DNA of 45,774 nucleotides, taken from the NCBI GenBank assembly GCA_905221605.1, contig CAJNDS010000978.1:1-45774 (forward strand). Reading direction: 5' to 3'. The notes beneath the pieces were generated by a model. That model did no database searches. It was not told where the DNA came from and saw only the letters and a list, made by a program, of their open reading frames with translations. This document shows positions 12,870-25,872 of this stretch, in pieces. Each line of letters starts with the position of its first letter. Position 1 is the stretch's first letter. The translations under genes and the position numbers were made by a program. Origin of the DNA: Symbiodinium natans. Lineage: Eukaryota > Sar > Dinophyceae > Suessiales > Symbiodiniaceae.

Positions 12870-14753
12870 GGTACATCCTTTAGTGTCCTATAACACCCTT
12901 TAGGAAAATGCCGGTGTATAATGCTCTTCACAGGCGGCAGCGCCAATGGAAGGATTTTTTGGGCTGAGCATCTCAATCTACTTAAACCACCCTTTTTTAT
13001 GGGCCCCAAAAAACCCTTCCATGTGCTTATTGCACCGCCCAAGACCCCTTCCATTTGCTTATTGCACCGCCCAAGACCCCTTCGAAGGCATGGTTTTGGA
13101 AAGTAAATGGAAGGATTTTTTGGGCTGAGCATCTCAATTTACTTAAACCACCCTTTTTTATGGGCCCCAAAAAATCCTTCCATGTGCTTATTGCACCGCC
13201 CAAGACCCCTTCCATTTGCTTATTGCACCGCCCAAGACCCCTTCGAAGGCATGGTTTTGGAAAGTAAGGCGAAATTAAGAACCGTTTTTGGAAACTGAAG
13301 GCATGGTTTTGGAAAGTAAGACGAAATTAAGAACCGTTTTTGGAAACTAAGACGAAAGTAAGACGAAATTAAGACACGGTTCTCAATACTAAGACGAGAA
13401 GGCATGGTTTTGGAAAGTAAGACGAAATTAAGAACCGTTTTTGGAAACTAAGACGAAAGTAAGACGAAATTAAGACACGGTTTTCAATACTAAGACGAAA
13501 GTAAGACAAACTTGGAGTTTTCGCGCAAAAGCAGCTGTAGGGTTTGTCGTATGTCCCCTCCCTTAGTTTCCAAAAACGGTTCTTAATTTCGTCTTACTTT
13601 CGTCTTACTTTCGTCTTACTTTCCAAAACCATGCTTTAATTTCGTCTTACTTTCGTCTTGGTTTTCAAAAACCGTGTCTTAATTTCGTCTTACTTTCGTC
13701 TTAGTTTCCAAAAACGGTTCTTAATTTCGTCTTACTTTCGTCTTACTTTCCAAAACCATGCCTTAATTTCGTCTTACTTTCGTCTTGGAAGGATTTTTTC
13801 TGCTAGGGGACACTTCAGAGCGCAGCAGACATGCTGCAAAAACCAAGGGAACCCACTGGGAGCCCAGCAGAAATGCTGCAAAAACCAAGGGAACCCATTG
13901 GGAACCCAAGCCGGGGCCCGGTAGAAATACTGCAAAAACCAAGGGAACCCACTGGGAGCCCAGCAGAAATGCTGCAAAAACCAAGGGAACCTACTGGGAG
14001 CCCAGCAGAAATGCTGCAAAATCCAAGGGAACCCATTGGGAACCCAAGCCGGGGCCAGGTAGAAATACTGCAAAAACCAAGGGAACCCACTGGGAGCCCA
14101 GCAGAAATGCTGCAAAAACCAAGGGAACCCATTGGGAGCCCAGCAGAAATGCTGCAAAAACCAAGGGAACCCATTGGGAGCCCAGCAGAAATGCTGCAAA
14201 AACCAAGGGAACCCACTTCCACACCCTTTGGGTAATATATTATTAATAGTTCGGAGAATAGAACGGTGTCAAAGGACATACACCTTGTCGACGCTGACCG
14301 GCGGGCTTGAAGAGTATTATACACCGGCATTTTCCTAAAGGGTGTTATGAGCTCAAACCCGAAATCATAAGCCAAGGATGTAGATGCCTAGGGTTTACGA
14401 CTCTGACCAAATAGCTCGCGCCAAAACGTGGGCTGCAGCTCTAAGTAAATTGAGATATGTATCCCTCTGTGGGAGCCACTAGCGCGTATCCCACAAAAGA
14501 GGGATAAAAAAACCCTACGCGCTGAGACCAGAAGGGGTTTTGGGCGGTGCAAAAAGCAAATGGAAGGGGTCTTGGGCGGTGCAATAAGCAAATGGAAGGA
14601 TTTTTTGGGGCCCATAAAAAAGGGTGGTTTAAGTAAATTGAGATGCTCAGCCCAAAAAATCCTTCCATTTGCTTATAGCACCGAAGACGAAAGTAAGACG
14701 AGGGCGGGAGGCATCTACATCCTTGGCTTATGATTAGAGGCATCTACATCCTT
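12870..14753. repeat. Satellite unit 8
   Basis: Full copy of 1884 bp, the longest. It has the extra cgtcttacttt repeat shared with unit 4 and the extra 42-bp minisatellite monomer shared with unit 5. Confidence 0.95.
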
Positions 14754-14966
14754 GGTACATCCTTTAGTGTCCTATAACACCCTTTAGGAAAATGCCGGTG
14801 TATAATACTCTTCACAGGCGGCAGCGCCAATGGAAGATTTTTTGGGCTGAGCATCTCAATTTACTTAAACCACCCTTTTTTATGGGTTCCAAAAAACCCT
14901 TCCATGTGCTTATTGCACCGCCCAAGACCCCTTCCATTTGCTTATTGCACCGCCCAAGACCCTTCG
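14754..14966. repeat. Satellite unit 9, truncated
   Basis: The first ~213 bp of the unit are present. Similarity stops inside the cgcccaagacccttcga stretch near 14966, where unrelated sequence starts. This is the right edge of the array. Confidence 0.93.
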
Positions 14967-15091
14967 AGAGCCCTAAATTCCTTTTGCCTAGTCACGGCTA
15001 CGCAGTTTACTTAAACCTCCTTTGTCTGCTCGATTGCGCACTTTACTTAAACTCCTTTTTGCCTGGCCACGGATATTCAAATTTCCTTAAA
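14967..15091. other. Degenerate tttacttaaacc-containing spacer
   Basis: Two or three degenerate segments (ccttttgcctagtcacgg; cctttttgcctggccacgg) are each followed by a tttacttaaac-like motif. That motif also occurs in the satellite units. No gene was seen. Confidence 0.5.
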
Positions 15092-15522
15092 CCTGGGAGC
15101 TCTTTTCAGCACTGGGAGCTAATTTTGAGCTTTGGGAGCTAATTCTGAGCCTTGGGGTTTAACTTTGAGGGAGCTAGTTTTTTGCTTTTGCGAATTAATT
15201 TGAATTCTGGGAGAAAATTTTGAGCTCCGCAAGTTAATTTTGAGCTCCGGGAGCTAATTTTGAGCTCCGGGAGCTAATTTTGAGCTCCGGGAACTAAGTT
15301 TGAAGTTCGGGAGCTAATTTTGAGCTTTGGGAGCTAATTTTGAGCTCCGGGAGCTAATTTTGAGCTTTGGGAGTTAATTTTGAGCTCCGGGAGCTAATTT
15401 TGAGCTCCCGGAGCTACTTTTGAGCTTTGGGAGCAAATTTTGAGCTCCGGGAGCTAATTTTGAGCTTTGGGAGCTAATTTTGAGCTTTGTTAGCTTTGGG
15501 AACTAATTTTGAGCTCTTCTGC
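15092..15522. repeat. GAGCTC-rich ~20-bp minisatellite
   Basis: About 20 degenerate copies of gggagctaattttgagctcc, alternating ctcc and cttt endings. The unit holds AGCT and GAGCTC palindromes. A short copy of the same repeat lies at 34971-35090. Confidence 0.9.
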
Positions 15523-15905
15523 AAGTCACAGATATTTCATGATTTTATATTTATACAAACTCATGAAAATCCATTAGTATTCTGGCCACAAATGACCAAA
15601 TATATTTAGATTTACCCCAGAACAAGAAACAAGGAATATCAAGAAAATTTGAATCCTTACCAAACCAAAATAATTTCGTTGAATACTTCTATGGGAATTC
15701 TCTATATATTTCATCAGAATTTATCCATAAGGAAAAATCTTGGTTTTCAAATTAGATATCCCATGACAAACCCCTACTCCTCCCGCTTCAACCTCTGTCC
15801 CCTCCTCTCAACAACGCCCTCTTTGCCCTCCCCTTTGTTTCTGCCATCCTCCCCTCCTCAAAAATACATATATATATAAATTTAATTATATATTGATATC
15901 TATTA
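15523..15905. other. AT-rich stretch, no gene seen
   Basis: AT-rich sequence with partial matches to the satellite that follows (for example attctctatatatttcatcag), a pyrimidine-rich run near 15775-15860 and a TA-rich run near 15866-15900. No ORF is convincing. Confidence 0.5.
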
Positions 15906-17280
15906 TGGAAGATAATTTAAATCTGAACTTTTCCAAATATAATCTGAGATATCCAAAGATTCATTGAATCCTTGCAAAAGCACAAATTCATGAGAATCCC
16001 AATTGGGATCCTCTATATTTTTCAGAATTCTATCCATAATATTATTTTTGGTTTTCAAATTAGATATCCCATTAAAAGATCTCAAAATATTTTGAAAATA
16101 TCCAAATATATTCTGAGGTATCCAAAGATTCATTGAATCCTTGTAAAACCTTAAATTCATGACAATTTCTTTTGGAATTCTCTAGAATTTTCAGAATTCT
16201 ATCGAGAATAATTTTTTTTTGGTTTTCAAATTCAGATATCCAATTGAACTTTCCAAAAATATATTCAAAATAATCCAATATATTCTGAATATCCAAAGAT
16301 TTCATTGAATCCTTATAAAACCATAAATTCATGAATTTTTCAATTGGAATTCTCTATATTTCAGAATTCCTAAAACGATACTCATTTTTTTTTTGGGGTT
16401 TTCAAATTAGATACCAAAAAAAAAAAATAAAAAATAAATAATAAAAAAAAAAAAAAATACCAAATTGAAAACCTCAAACTATATTGAAAATATATAAATA
16501 AATTCTGAGATATCCAAAGATTCATTGAATCCTTTCAAAACCTTAAATTCATGAAAATTTCAATTGGAAATCTCTATAATTTTCAGAATTCTATCCATTA
16601 TAATTTTTTTTGGTTTTCAAATTATATATCCAATTGAAAACCTCAAAATATATTTGAAAATATCCAAATATATTCTGAGATATCCAAAGATTCATTGAAT
16701 CCTTATAAAACCATAAATTCATGAATTTATCAATTGGAATTCTCTATAATTTTCAGAATTCTGTCCATAATATGTTTTTTTGATTTTCAAATTGGGTATT
16801 CCATCAAAACCTCAAAATATACTGAAAATATCCAAATATATTCTGAGATATCCAAAGATTCATTGAATCCTTGCAAAATCTTAAATTCATGAACTTTTCA
16901 TTTGGAATTCTCTATAATTTTCAGCATTCTATCGATAATATTTTTTTGATTTTCAAGTTAGATATCCAATTGAAAACCTCAAAATATATTGAAATGATTC
17001 AGAATCAAAAAGAATTCTATTCATAATAAGAAATTTTGATTTTCAAATTAGATATCCCATTGAAATCCTCAAAATAAATTGAAAAAATTCCAGAAATCCA
17101 AATATATTCTGAGGTATCCAAAGATTCATTGAATCCTTTCCATAATAAACTTTTTGGTTTTGAAATTAAATACCCCGCTGAAAATCTCCAAATAAATTGA
17201 AATGATATGAACTAAAGGAATTGTATCCATCATAAGAATAAAATTTTTTGATTTCAGTCGTTTTAAATATTCCAGAAATT
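15906..17280. repeat. AT-rich ~170-bp degenerate satellite
   Basis: Recurring segments such as tatccaaagattcattgaat (near 15950, 16120, 16295, 16513, 16681, 16849 and 17117), gaattctctataattttcag and ggttttcaaattagatatcc mark about seven or eight degenerate copies, spaced mostly 168-180 bp with a few longer gaps. Copies differ by many indels and A or T runs, so this array is older than the 1.83 kb array. Short minus-strand ORFs are repeat-derived. Confidence 0.85.
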
Positions 17281-17363
17281 CCTAAAAAATCCCAAACCCG
17301 TCCCGTCGTATCATCTGCCGCCCCCCCCCCACGCCGACCCTAAAACCTAAAATCTAAAAAGAA

Positions 17364-17447
17364 AACGTTTCGCTCAAAACGTTTCGCTCAAAACTTTCGC
17401 TCAAAACTTTCACTCAAAACTTTCGCTCAAAACTTTCGCTCAAAACT
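17364..17447. repeat. 12-14 bp minisatellite (ttcgctcaaaac)
   Basis: Six or seven consecutive copies of ttcgctcaaaac, with one ttcactc variant. They directly precede the shared flank gggacccaaaccctatac of the telomeric block. Confidence 0.85.
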
Positions 17448-17466
17448 TATTGGGACCCAAACCCTA

Positions 17467-17574
17467 TACAATTTCTATAAACCCTAAACCCTAAACCCTA
17501 AACCCTAAACCCTAAACCCTAAACCCTAAACCCTAAACCCTAAACCCTCAAGGCCAGGATAAATAGAAATTGTA
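17467..17574. repeat. Interstitial telomeric repeat with flanking inverted repeat
   Basis: Ten exact aaaccct repeats (17479-17548) lie between tacaatttctat (17467-17478) and its perfect reverse complement atagaaattgta (17563-17574). The same arrangement recurs at 34557-34621. Confidence 0.9.
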
Positions 17575-17693
17575 GTGTTTCAATTTCAATTGCAAATTTC
17601 GACCCCAAAACATGCCCCCAAACCCCCTACCCCACTGCCAGCCAACACACATTAGTACTTCGGGAGGGCTTCCAGAGGGGCATCCAAGGGCGC

Positions 17694-20600
17694 TTAGGGG
17701 AACGCAAGGCTCCTTGGCTGCATTCACGCAGGCCTTGATCACATCCCGACCCAATTAGGGAGGGGAACGCAAGGCTCCTTGGCTGCATTCACGCAGGCTT
17801 GATCACATCCCGACCCAATTAGGGAGGGGAACGCAAGGCTCCTTGGCTGCATTCACGCAGGCCTTGATCACATCCCGACCCAATTAGGGAGGGGAACGCA
17901 AGGCTCCTTGGCTGCATTCACGCAGGCCTTGATCACATCCCAACCCAATTAGGGAGGGGAACGCAAGGCTCCTTGGCTGCATTCACGCAGGCCTTGATCA
18001 CATCCCGACCCAATTAGGGAGGAGAACGCAAGGCTACTTGCCTTGATCACATCCCGACCCAATTAGGGAGGGGAACACAAGGCTCCTTGGCTGCATTCAC
18101 GCAGGCCTTGATCACATCCCGACCCAATTAGGGAGGGGAACGCGCGGCTCCTTGGCTGCATTCACGCAGGCCGTGATCACATCCCGACAGGGAGGGGAAC
18201 GCAAGGCTCCTTGGCTGCATTCACGCAGGCCTCGATCACATCCCGACACAATTAGGGAGGAACGCAAGGCTCCTTGGCCGCATTCACGCAGGCCCTGATC
18301 ACATCCCGACCCAATTAGGGAGGGGAACGCAAGGCTCCTTGGCTGCATTCACGCAGGCCTTGATCACATCCCGACCCAATTAGGGAGGGGAACGCAAGGC
18401 TCCTTGGCTGCATTCACGCAGGGCTTGATCACATCCCGACCCAATTAGGGAGGGGAACGCAAGGCTCCTTGGCTGCATTCACGCAGGCCTTGATCACATC
18501 CCGACCCAATTAGGGAGGGGAACGCAAGGCTCCTTGGCTGCATTCGCGCAGGCCTTGATCACATCCCGACCCAATTAGGGAGGGCAACGCAAGGCTCCTT
18601 GGCTGCATTCACAAAGGCCTTGATCACATCCCGACCCAATTAGGGAGGGGAACGCAAGGCTCCTTGGCTGCATTCACGTAGGCCTTGATCACATCCCGAC
18701 CCAATTAGGGAGGGGAACGCAAGGCTCCTTGGCTGCATTCACGCATTAGGGAGGGGAACGCAAGGCTCCTTGGCTGCATTCACGCAGGCCTTGATCACAT
18801 CCCGACCCAATTAGGGAGGGGAACGCAAGGCTCCTTGGCTGCATTCACGCAGGCTTTGATCACATCCCGATTCAATTAGGGAGGGGAACGCAAGGCTCCT
18901 TGACTGCATTCACGCAGGCCTTGATCACATCCCGACCCAATTAGGGAGGGGAACGCAAAAAGGCTCTTGCTGATACACAAGGCCTGGATCACATCCCGAC
19001 CAATTAAGGGAGGGAACGCAAGGCTCCTTGGCTGCATTCACGCAGGGCCTGATTCACATCCCGACCCAATTAGGGAGGGGAACGCAAGGCCACTTGGCTG
19101 CATTCACGCAGGCCTTGATCACATCCCGACCCAATTAGGGAGGAACGCAAGGCTCCTTGGCCGCATTCACGCAGGCCCTGATCACATCCCGACCCAATTA
19201 GGGAGGGGAACGCAAGGCTCCTTGGCTGCATTCACGCAGGCCTTGATCACATCCATTAGGGAGGGGAACGCAAGGCTCCTTGGCTGCATTCACGCAGGCT
19301 TGATCACATCCCGACCCAATTAGGGAGGGGAACGCAAGGCTCCTTGGCTGCATTCACGCATTAGGGAGGGGAACGCAAGGCTCCTTGGCTGCATTCACGC
19401 AGGCCTTGATCGCATCCCGACCCAATTAGGGAGGGGAACGCAAGGCTCCTTGGCTGCATTCACGCAGGTCCCGACCCAATTAGGGAGGGGAACGCAAGGC
19501 TCCTTGGCTGCATTCACGCAGGCCTTGATCACATCCCGACCCAATTAGGCAGGGGAACGCAAGGCTCCTTGGCTGCATTCGCGCAGGCCTTGATCACATC
19601 CCGACCCAATTTTAGGGAGGGGAACGCAAGGCTCCTTGGCTGCATTCACGCAGGCCTTGATCACATCCCGTGCATTCACGCAGGCCTCGATCACATCCCG
19701 ACCCAATTAGGGAGGGGAACGCGAGGCTCCTTGGCTGCATTCACGCAGCCCTTGATCACATCCCGACCCAATTAGGGAGGGGAACACAAGGTTCCTTGGC
19801 TGCATTCACGCAGGCCTTGATCACATCCCGACCCAATTAGGGAGGGGAACGCAAGGCTCCTTGGCTGCATTCACGCAGGCTTTGATCACATCCCGACCCA
19901 ATTAGGGAGGGGAACGCAAGGCTCCTTGGCTGCATAATTCACGCAGGCCTTGATCACATCCCGACCCAACTAGGGAGGGGAACGCAAGGCTCCTTGGCTG
20001 CATTCACGCAGGCCTTGATCACATCCCGACCCAATTAGGGAGGGGAACGCAGGCTCCTTGGCTGCATTCACGCAGGCCTTGATCACATCCCTACCCAATT
20101 CACGCAGGCCTCGATCACATCCCGACCCAATTATAGGCAGGAACGCAAGGCTCCTTGGCCGCATTCACGCAGGCCTTGATCACATCCCGACCCAATTAGG
20201 GAGGGGAACGCAAGGCTCCTTAACTGCATTCACGCAGGCCTTGATCACATCCCGACCCAATTATAGGGAGGGGAACGCAAGGCTCCTTGGCTGCATTCAT
20301 GCAGGCCTTGATCATACTACGGAGGGGAACGCAAGGCTCCTTGGCTGCAGTCACACAGGCCTTGATCACATGCCGACCCAATTAGGGAGGGGAACGCAAG
20401 GCTCCTTGGCTGCATTCACACAGGCCTTGATCACATCCCGACCCAACTAGGGAGGGGAACGCTAGGCTCCCTGGCTGCATTCACGCAGGCTTTGATCACA
20501 TCCCGATTCAATTAGGGAGGGGAACGCAAGGCTCCTTGGCTCCTTGGCTGCATTCACGCAGGCCTTGATCACATCCCGACCCAATTAGGGAGGGGAACGC

Positions 20601-22528
20601 AAGGCTCCTTGGCTCCTTGGCTGCATTCACGCAGGCCTTGATCACATCCCGACCCAATTAGGGAGGGGAACGCAAGGCTCCTTGGCTGCATTCACGCAGG
20701 CTTGATCACATCCCGACCCAATTAGGGAGGGGAACGCAAGGCTCCTTGGCTGCATTCACGCAGGCCTTGAGCACATCCCGACCCAATAGGGAGGGGAACG
20801 CAAGCTCCTTAGGGGGGGGGCGCATTCACGCAGGCCTGATTTAAAATCCCAACCCAATTAGGGAGGGGAACGCAAGTGCTCTTGGCTGCAGTCCCGCTAG
20901 GCTTGATTCACATTCCCGACCCAATTAGGGCGGGGAACGCAGGCTACTTGGCTGCTTCACGCAGGCCTTTGATCACTCCCGACCCAATAGGGAGGGGAAA
21001 GCAAGGCCCTGGCTGATTCACGCAGGCAGATCACATCCAGTGCATTCACGCAGGGCCTGATCCATCGACCCATTAGGGAGGGAACGCAAGGCTCCTGGTG
21101 GCGCATTCACGCCAGGCCTTGATCACATCCCGGACCCAATTAGGGAGGGAAACGGCCAAGGCTCTTGGCTACTTGCTGCATTCACGCAGGCCTTGATCAC
21201 ATCCCGACCCAATTAGGAGGGGAACGCAGGCTCCTTGGCGCATTCACGCAGGCCTTGATCACATCCCGACCCAATTAGGGAGGGGAACGCAAGGCTCCTT
21301 GGCTGCATTCACGCAGGCTTTGATCACATCCCGACCCAATTAGGGAGGGGAACGCAAGGCTCCTTGGCTGCATTCACGTAGGCCTTGATCACATCCCGAC
21401 CCAATTAGGGAGGGGAACGCAAGGCTCCTTGGCTGCATTCACGCAGGCATATCCCGACCCAACTAGGGAGGGGAACGCAAGGCTCCTTGGCTGCATTCGC
21501 GCAGGCCTTGATCACATCCCGACCCAATTAGGGAGGGGAACGCAAGGCTCCTTGGCTGCATTCACGCAGGTCCCGACCCAATTAGGGAGGGGAACGCAAG
21601 GCTCCTTGGCTGCATTCACGCAGGCCTTGATCACATCCCGACCCAATTAGGGAGGGGAACGCAAGGCTCCTTGGCTGCATTCACGCAGGCCTTGATCACA
21701 TCCCGACCCAATTAGGGAGGGGAACGCAAGGCTCCTTGGCTGCGTTCACGCAGGCCTTGATCACATCCCGTGCATTCACGCAGGCCTCGATCACATCCCG
21801 ACCCAATTAGGGAGGGGGGAACGCGAGGCTCCTTGGCTGCATTCACGCAGGCCTTGATCACATCCCGACCCAATTAGGGAGGGGAACACAAGGCTCCTTG
21901 GCTGCATTCACGCAGGCCTTGATCACATCCCGACCCAATTAGGGAGGGGAACGCAAGGCTCCTTGGCTCCTTGGCTGCATTCACGCAGGCCTTGATCACA
22001 TCCCGACCCAATTAGGGAGGGGAACGCAAGGCTCCTTGGCGGCCTTGATCACATCCCGACCCAATTAGGGAGGTGAACGCAAGGCTCCTTGGCTCCTTGG
22101 CTGCATTCACGCAGGCCTGGATCACATCCCGACCCAATTAGGGAGGGGAACGCAAGGCTGCTTGGCTGCATTCACGCAGGCCTTGATCACATCCCGACCC
22201 AATTAGGGAGGGGAACGCAAGGCTCCTTGGCTGCATTCACGCAGGCCTTGATCACATCCCGACCCAATTAGGGAGGGGAACGCAAGGCTCCTTGGCTTGC
22301 ATTCACGCAGGCCTCGATCACATCCCGACCCAATTAGGGAGGGGAACGCAAGGCTCCTTGGCTGCGTTCACGCAGGCCTTGATCACATCCCGTGCTTTCA
22401 CGCAGGCCTTGATCACATCCCGACCCAATTAGGGAGGGGAACGCAAGGCTGCTTGGCTGCATTCCACAGGCCTTGATCACATCCCGACCCAACTAGGGAG
22501 GGGAACGCAAGGCTCCTTGGCTGCATTC
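17694..22528. repeat. 65-bp satellite, roughly 75 copies
   Basis: The consensus runs ttgatcacatcccgaccc, aattagggaggggaacgc, aaggctccttggctgcattc, acgcaggcc (65 bp). Most copies are near-identical. Some are truncated or fused (for example 18745, 19255, 20305), and a patch near 20780-21180 has many small indels, which could be old copies or sequencing error. ORFs here come from repeat phase and are not genes. Confidence 0.95.
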
Positions 22529-22637
22529 TGCTGGAAAGGTCTTCAAAAAGCTGGGGATCCTTGCCCTGGTGCATTTTAGGAAGGAGAACTACCTGCAAAG
22601 GCCTTCCAAGAGCTGGAATCCTTATCCTGGCGCATTT
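22529..22637. repeat. Isolated remnants of the 62-bp satellite
   Basis: Nearly two diverged copies of the 62-bp monomer (ggtgcattttaggaaggaga; ccttccaagagctgg) lie between the 65-bp and 61-bp arrays, about 1.8 kb before the main 62-bp array. Confidence 0.8.
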
Positions 22638-24478
22638 ATGCTTATCGCCAACCAATTAAGGAGAATCCCAGGCGACTCGGCTGCAAATCTCAGCTGGAAA
22701 GCTTATCGCCAACCAATTAAGGAGAATCCCGGGCGACTCGGCTGCAAATCTCAGCTGGAAAGCTTATCGCCAACCAATGAAGAGAATCCCAGGCGACTCG
22801 GCTGCTAATCCCAGCTGGAAAGCTTATCGCCAACCAATTGAGAATGCCGGGCGACTCGGCTGCAAAGCTGGAAAGCTTATCGCCAACCAATTAAGGAGAA
22901 TCCCGGGCGACTCGGCTGCAAATCCCAGCTGGAAAGCTTATCGCCAACCAATTAAGGAGAATCCCGGCCGACTCGGCTGCAAAGCTGGAAAGCTTATCGC
23001 CAACCAATTAACGAGAATCCCGGGCGACTCGGCTGCAAAGCTGCAAAGCTTCTCGCCAACCAATTAAGGAGAATCCCAGGCGACTCGGCTGCAAATCCCA
23101 GCTGGAAAGCTTATCGCCAACCAATTAAGGAGAATCCCGGGCGACTCGGCTGCAAAGCTGGACAGCTTATCGCCAACCAATTAAGGAGAATCCCGGGCGA
23201 CTCGGCTGCAAATCTCAGCTGGAAAGCTTATCGCCAACCAAGTAAGGGGAATCCCGGGCGACTCGGCTGCAAATCTCAGCTGGAAAGCTTATCGCCAACC
23301 AATTAAGGAGAATCCCGGGCGACTCGTCTGCAAATCTCAGCTGGAAAGCTTATCGCCAACCAATTAAGGAGAATCCCGGGCGACTTGGCTGCAAATCTCA
23401 GCTGGAAAGCTTATCGCCAACCAATTAAGGAGAATCCCAGGCGACTCGGCTGCAAATCCCAGCTGGAAAGCTTATCGCCAACCAATTAAGGAGAATCGGG
23501 CGACTCGGCTGCAAATCTCAGCTGGAAAGCTTATCGCCAACCAATGAAGAGAATCCCAGGGCGACTCGGCTGCAAAGCTGGAAAGCTTATCGCCAACCAA
23601 TTAAGGAGAATCCCAGGCGACTCGGCTGCAAATCCCAGCTGGAAAGCTTATCGCCAACCAATTAAGGAGAATCCCGGGCGACTCGGCTGCAAAGCTGGAA
23701 AGCTTATCGCCAACCAATTAAGGAGAATCCCAGGCGATTCGGCTGCAAATCCCAGCTGGAAAGCTTACCGCCAACCAATTAAGGAGAATCCCGGGCGACT
23801 CGGCTGCAAAGCTGGAAAGCTTATCGCCAACCAATTAAGGAGAATCCCAGGCGACTCGGCTGCAAATCTCAGCTGGAAAGGGCGACTCGGCTGCAAAGCT
23901 GGAAAGCTTATCGCCAACCAATTAAGGAGAGACCCAGGCGACTCGGCTGCAAATCTCAGCTGGAAAGCTTATCGCCAGCCAATTAAGGAGAATCCCGGGC
24001 GACTCGGCTGCAAATCTCAGCTGGAAAGATTATCGCCAACCAATTAAGGAGAATCCCGGGCGACTCGGCTGCAAAGCTGGAAAGCTTATCGCCAACCAAT
24101 TCAGGAGAATCCCGGGCGACTCGGCTGCAAAGCTGGAAAGTTTATCGCCAACCAATTAAGGAGAATCCCAGGCGACTCGGCTGCAAATCTCAGCTGGAAA
24201 GCTTATCGCCAACCAATTAAGGAGAATCCCGGGCGACTCGGCTGCAAATCTCAGCTGGAAAGCTTATCGCCAACCAATCAAGGAGAATCCCAGGCAACTC
24301 GGCTGCAAATCTCAGCTGGAAAGCTTATCGCCAACCAAGTGAGGAGAATCCCGGGCGACTCGGCTGCAAATCTCAGCTGGAAAGCTTCTCGCCAACCAAT
24401 TAAGGAGAATCCCGGGCGACTCCACTGCAAAGCTGGAAAGCTTATCGCCAACCAATTAAGGAGAATCCCAGGCGACTC
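22638..24478. repeat. 61-bp satellite, about 31 copies
   Basis: The monomer runs gcttatcgccaaccaattaa, ggagaatcccgggcgactcg, gctgcaaatctcagctggaaa (61 bp). A common shorter form of 52-53 bp lacks the atctcagc segment and reads gctgcaaagctggaaa. The two forms are interspersed. Confidence 0.95.
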
Positions 24479-25872
24479 GCCTTATCCTGGTGCATTTTAT
24501 GAAGGAGAACTACCTGGAAAGGCCTTCTGCGAGCTGGAAATCCTTATCCCTGGTGCAGTTTATGAAGGAGAGTACCTGGAAAGGCCTTCTGCGAGCTGGA
24601 AATCCTTATCCTGGTGCATTTTATGAAGGAGAAGTACTTGGAAAGGCCTTCTGCGAGCTGCAAATCAATATCCTGGTGCATTTTATGAAGGAGAACTACC
24701 TGGAAAGGCCTTCTGCGAGCTGGAACTACTTGGAAAGGCCTTCCGCGACCTTATGCTGGTGCATTTTATGAAGGAGAACTACCTGGAAAGGCCTTCCGCG
24801 AGCTGGAAATCCTTAGCCTGGTGCATTTTATGAAGGAGTACTGCTGCGTGCGCTGGAAATCCTTATCCTGGTGCGTTTTATGAAGGAGAACTACCTGGAA
24901 TGGCCGTCCGCAAGCTGGAAATCCTTATCCTGGTGCATTTTATGAAGGAGAACTACCTGGAAAGGCCTTCGCTGCTGGAAATCCTTATCCTGGTGCATTT
25001 TATGAAGGAGAACTACCTGGAAAGGCCTTCCGCGAGCTGGAAATCCTTATCCTGGTGCATTTTATGAAGGAGAACTACCTGGAAAGGCCTTCCGCGAGCT
25101 GGAAATCCTTATCCTGGTGCATTTTATGAAGGAGAACTACTGGAAAGGCCTTCCGCGAGCTGGATATCCTTATCCTGGTGCATTTTATGAAGGAGAACTA
25201 CCTGGAAAGGCCTTCCGCGAGCTGGAAATCCTTATCCTGGTGCATTTTATGAAGGAGAACTACCTGGAAAGGCCTTCCGCGAGCTGGAAATCCTTATCCT
25301 GGTGCATTTTATGAAAGAGAACTACCTGGAAAGGCCTTCCAAGATCTGGAAATCCTTATCCTGGTGCATTTTATGAAGGAGAACTACCTGGCAAGGCCTT
25401 CCAAGAGCTGGATATCCTTATCCTGGTGCATTTTATGAAGGAGAACTACCTGGAAAGGCCTTCCGCGAGCTGGAAATCCTTATCCTGGTGCATTTTATGC
25501 TGGAAATCCTTATCCTGGTGCATTTTATGAAGGAGAACTACCTGGCAAGGCCTTCCAAGATCTGGAAATCCTTATCCTGGTGCATTTTATGAAGGAGAAC
25601 TACCTGGCAAGGCCTTCCAAGAGCTGGAAATCCTTCTCCTGGTGCATTTTATGAAGGAGAACTACCTGGCAAGGCCTTCCAAGAGCTGGAAAGCCTTCTC
25701 CTAGTGCATTTTCTGAAGCAGAACTACCTGGCAAGGCCTTCCATGGCGCATTTTATGAAAGAGAACTACCTGGCAAGGCCTTCCAAGAGCTGGAAATTCG
25801 TATCCTGGTGCATTTTATGAAGGAGAACTACCTGGAAAGGCCTTCAAAGAGCTGGAAATCCTTATCCTGGTA
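24479..25872. repeat. 62-bp satellite, about 22 copies
   Basis: The monomer runs ccttatcctggtgcatttta, tgaaggagaactacctggaa, aggccttccgcgagctggaaat (62 bp). Variants change cgcgag to caagag and tggaaagg to tggcaagg, the latter grouped in the right half. The array ends abruptly at 25872, where the 239-bp repeat begins. Confidence 0.95.

Larger units (their letters stand above)
1..14966. repeat. Satellite array, ~1.83 kb unit, 8 full + 1 partial copy
   Basis: The same ~1.83 kb sequence recurs head to tail. Taking the motif ggtacatcctttagtgtcc as the start, copies begin at 1, 1832, 3662, 5491, 7333, 9209, 11039, 12870 and 14754. Spacings are 1831, 1830, 1829, 1842, 1876, 1830, 1831 and 1884 bp. 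Copies differ by scattered single-base changes and small indels, so amplification or homogenisation is recent. The array probably continues to the left, because the window begins at a unit boundary. The many short ORFs on both strands repeat from copy to copy and follow the internal repeats. I regard the array as non-coding. Confidence 0.97.

Noticed and set aside
1-14966. CRISPR-like array
   Set aside because: Repeats are contiguous satellites without unique spacers, and the genome context is eukaryotic.
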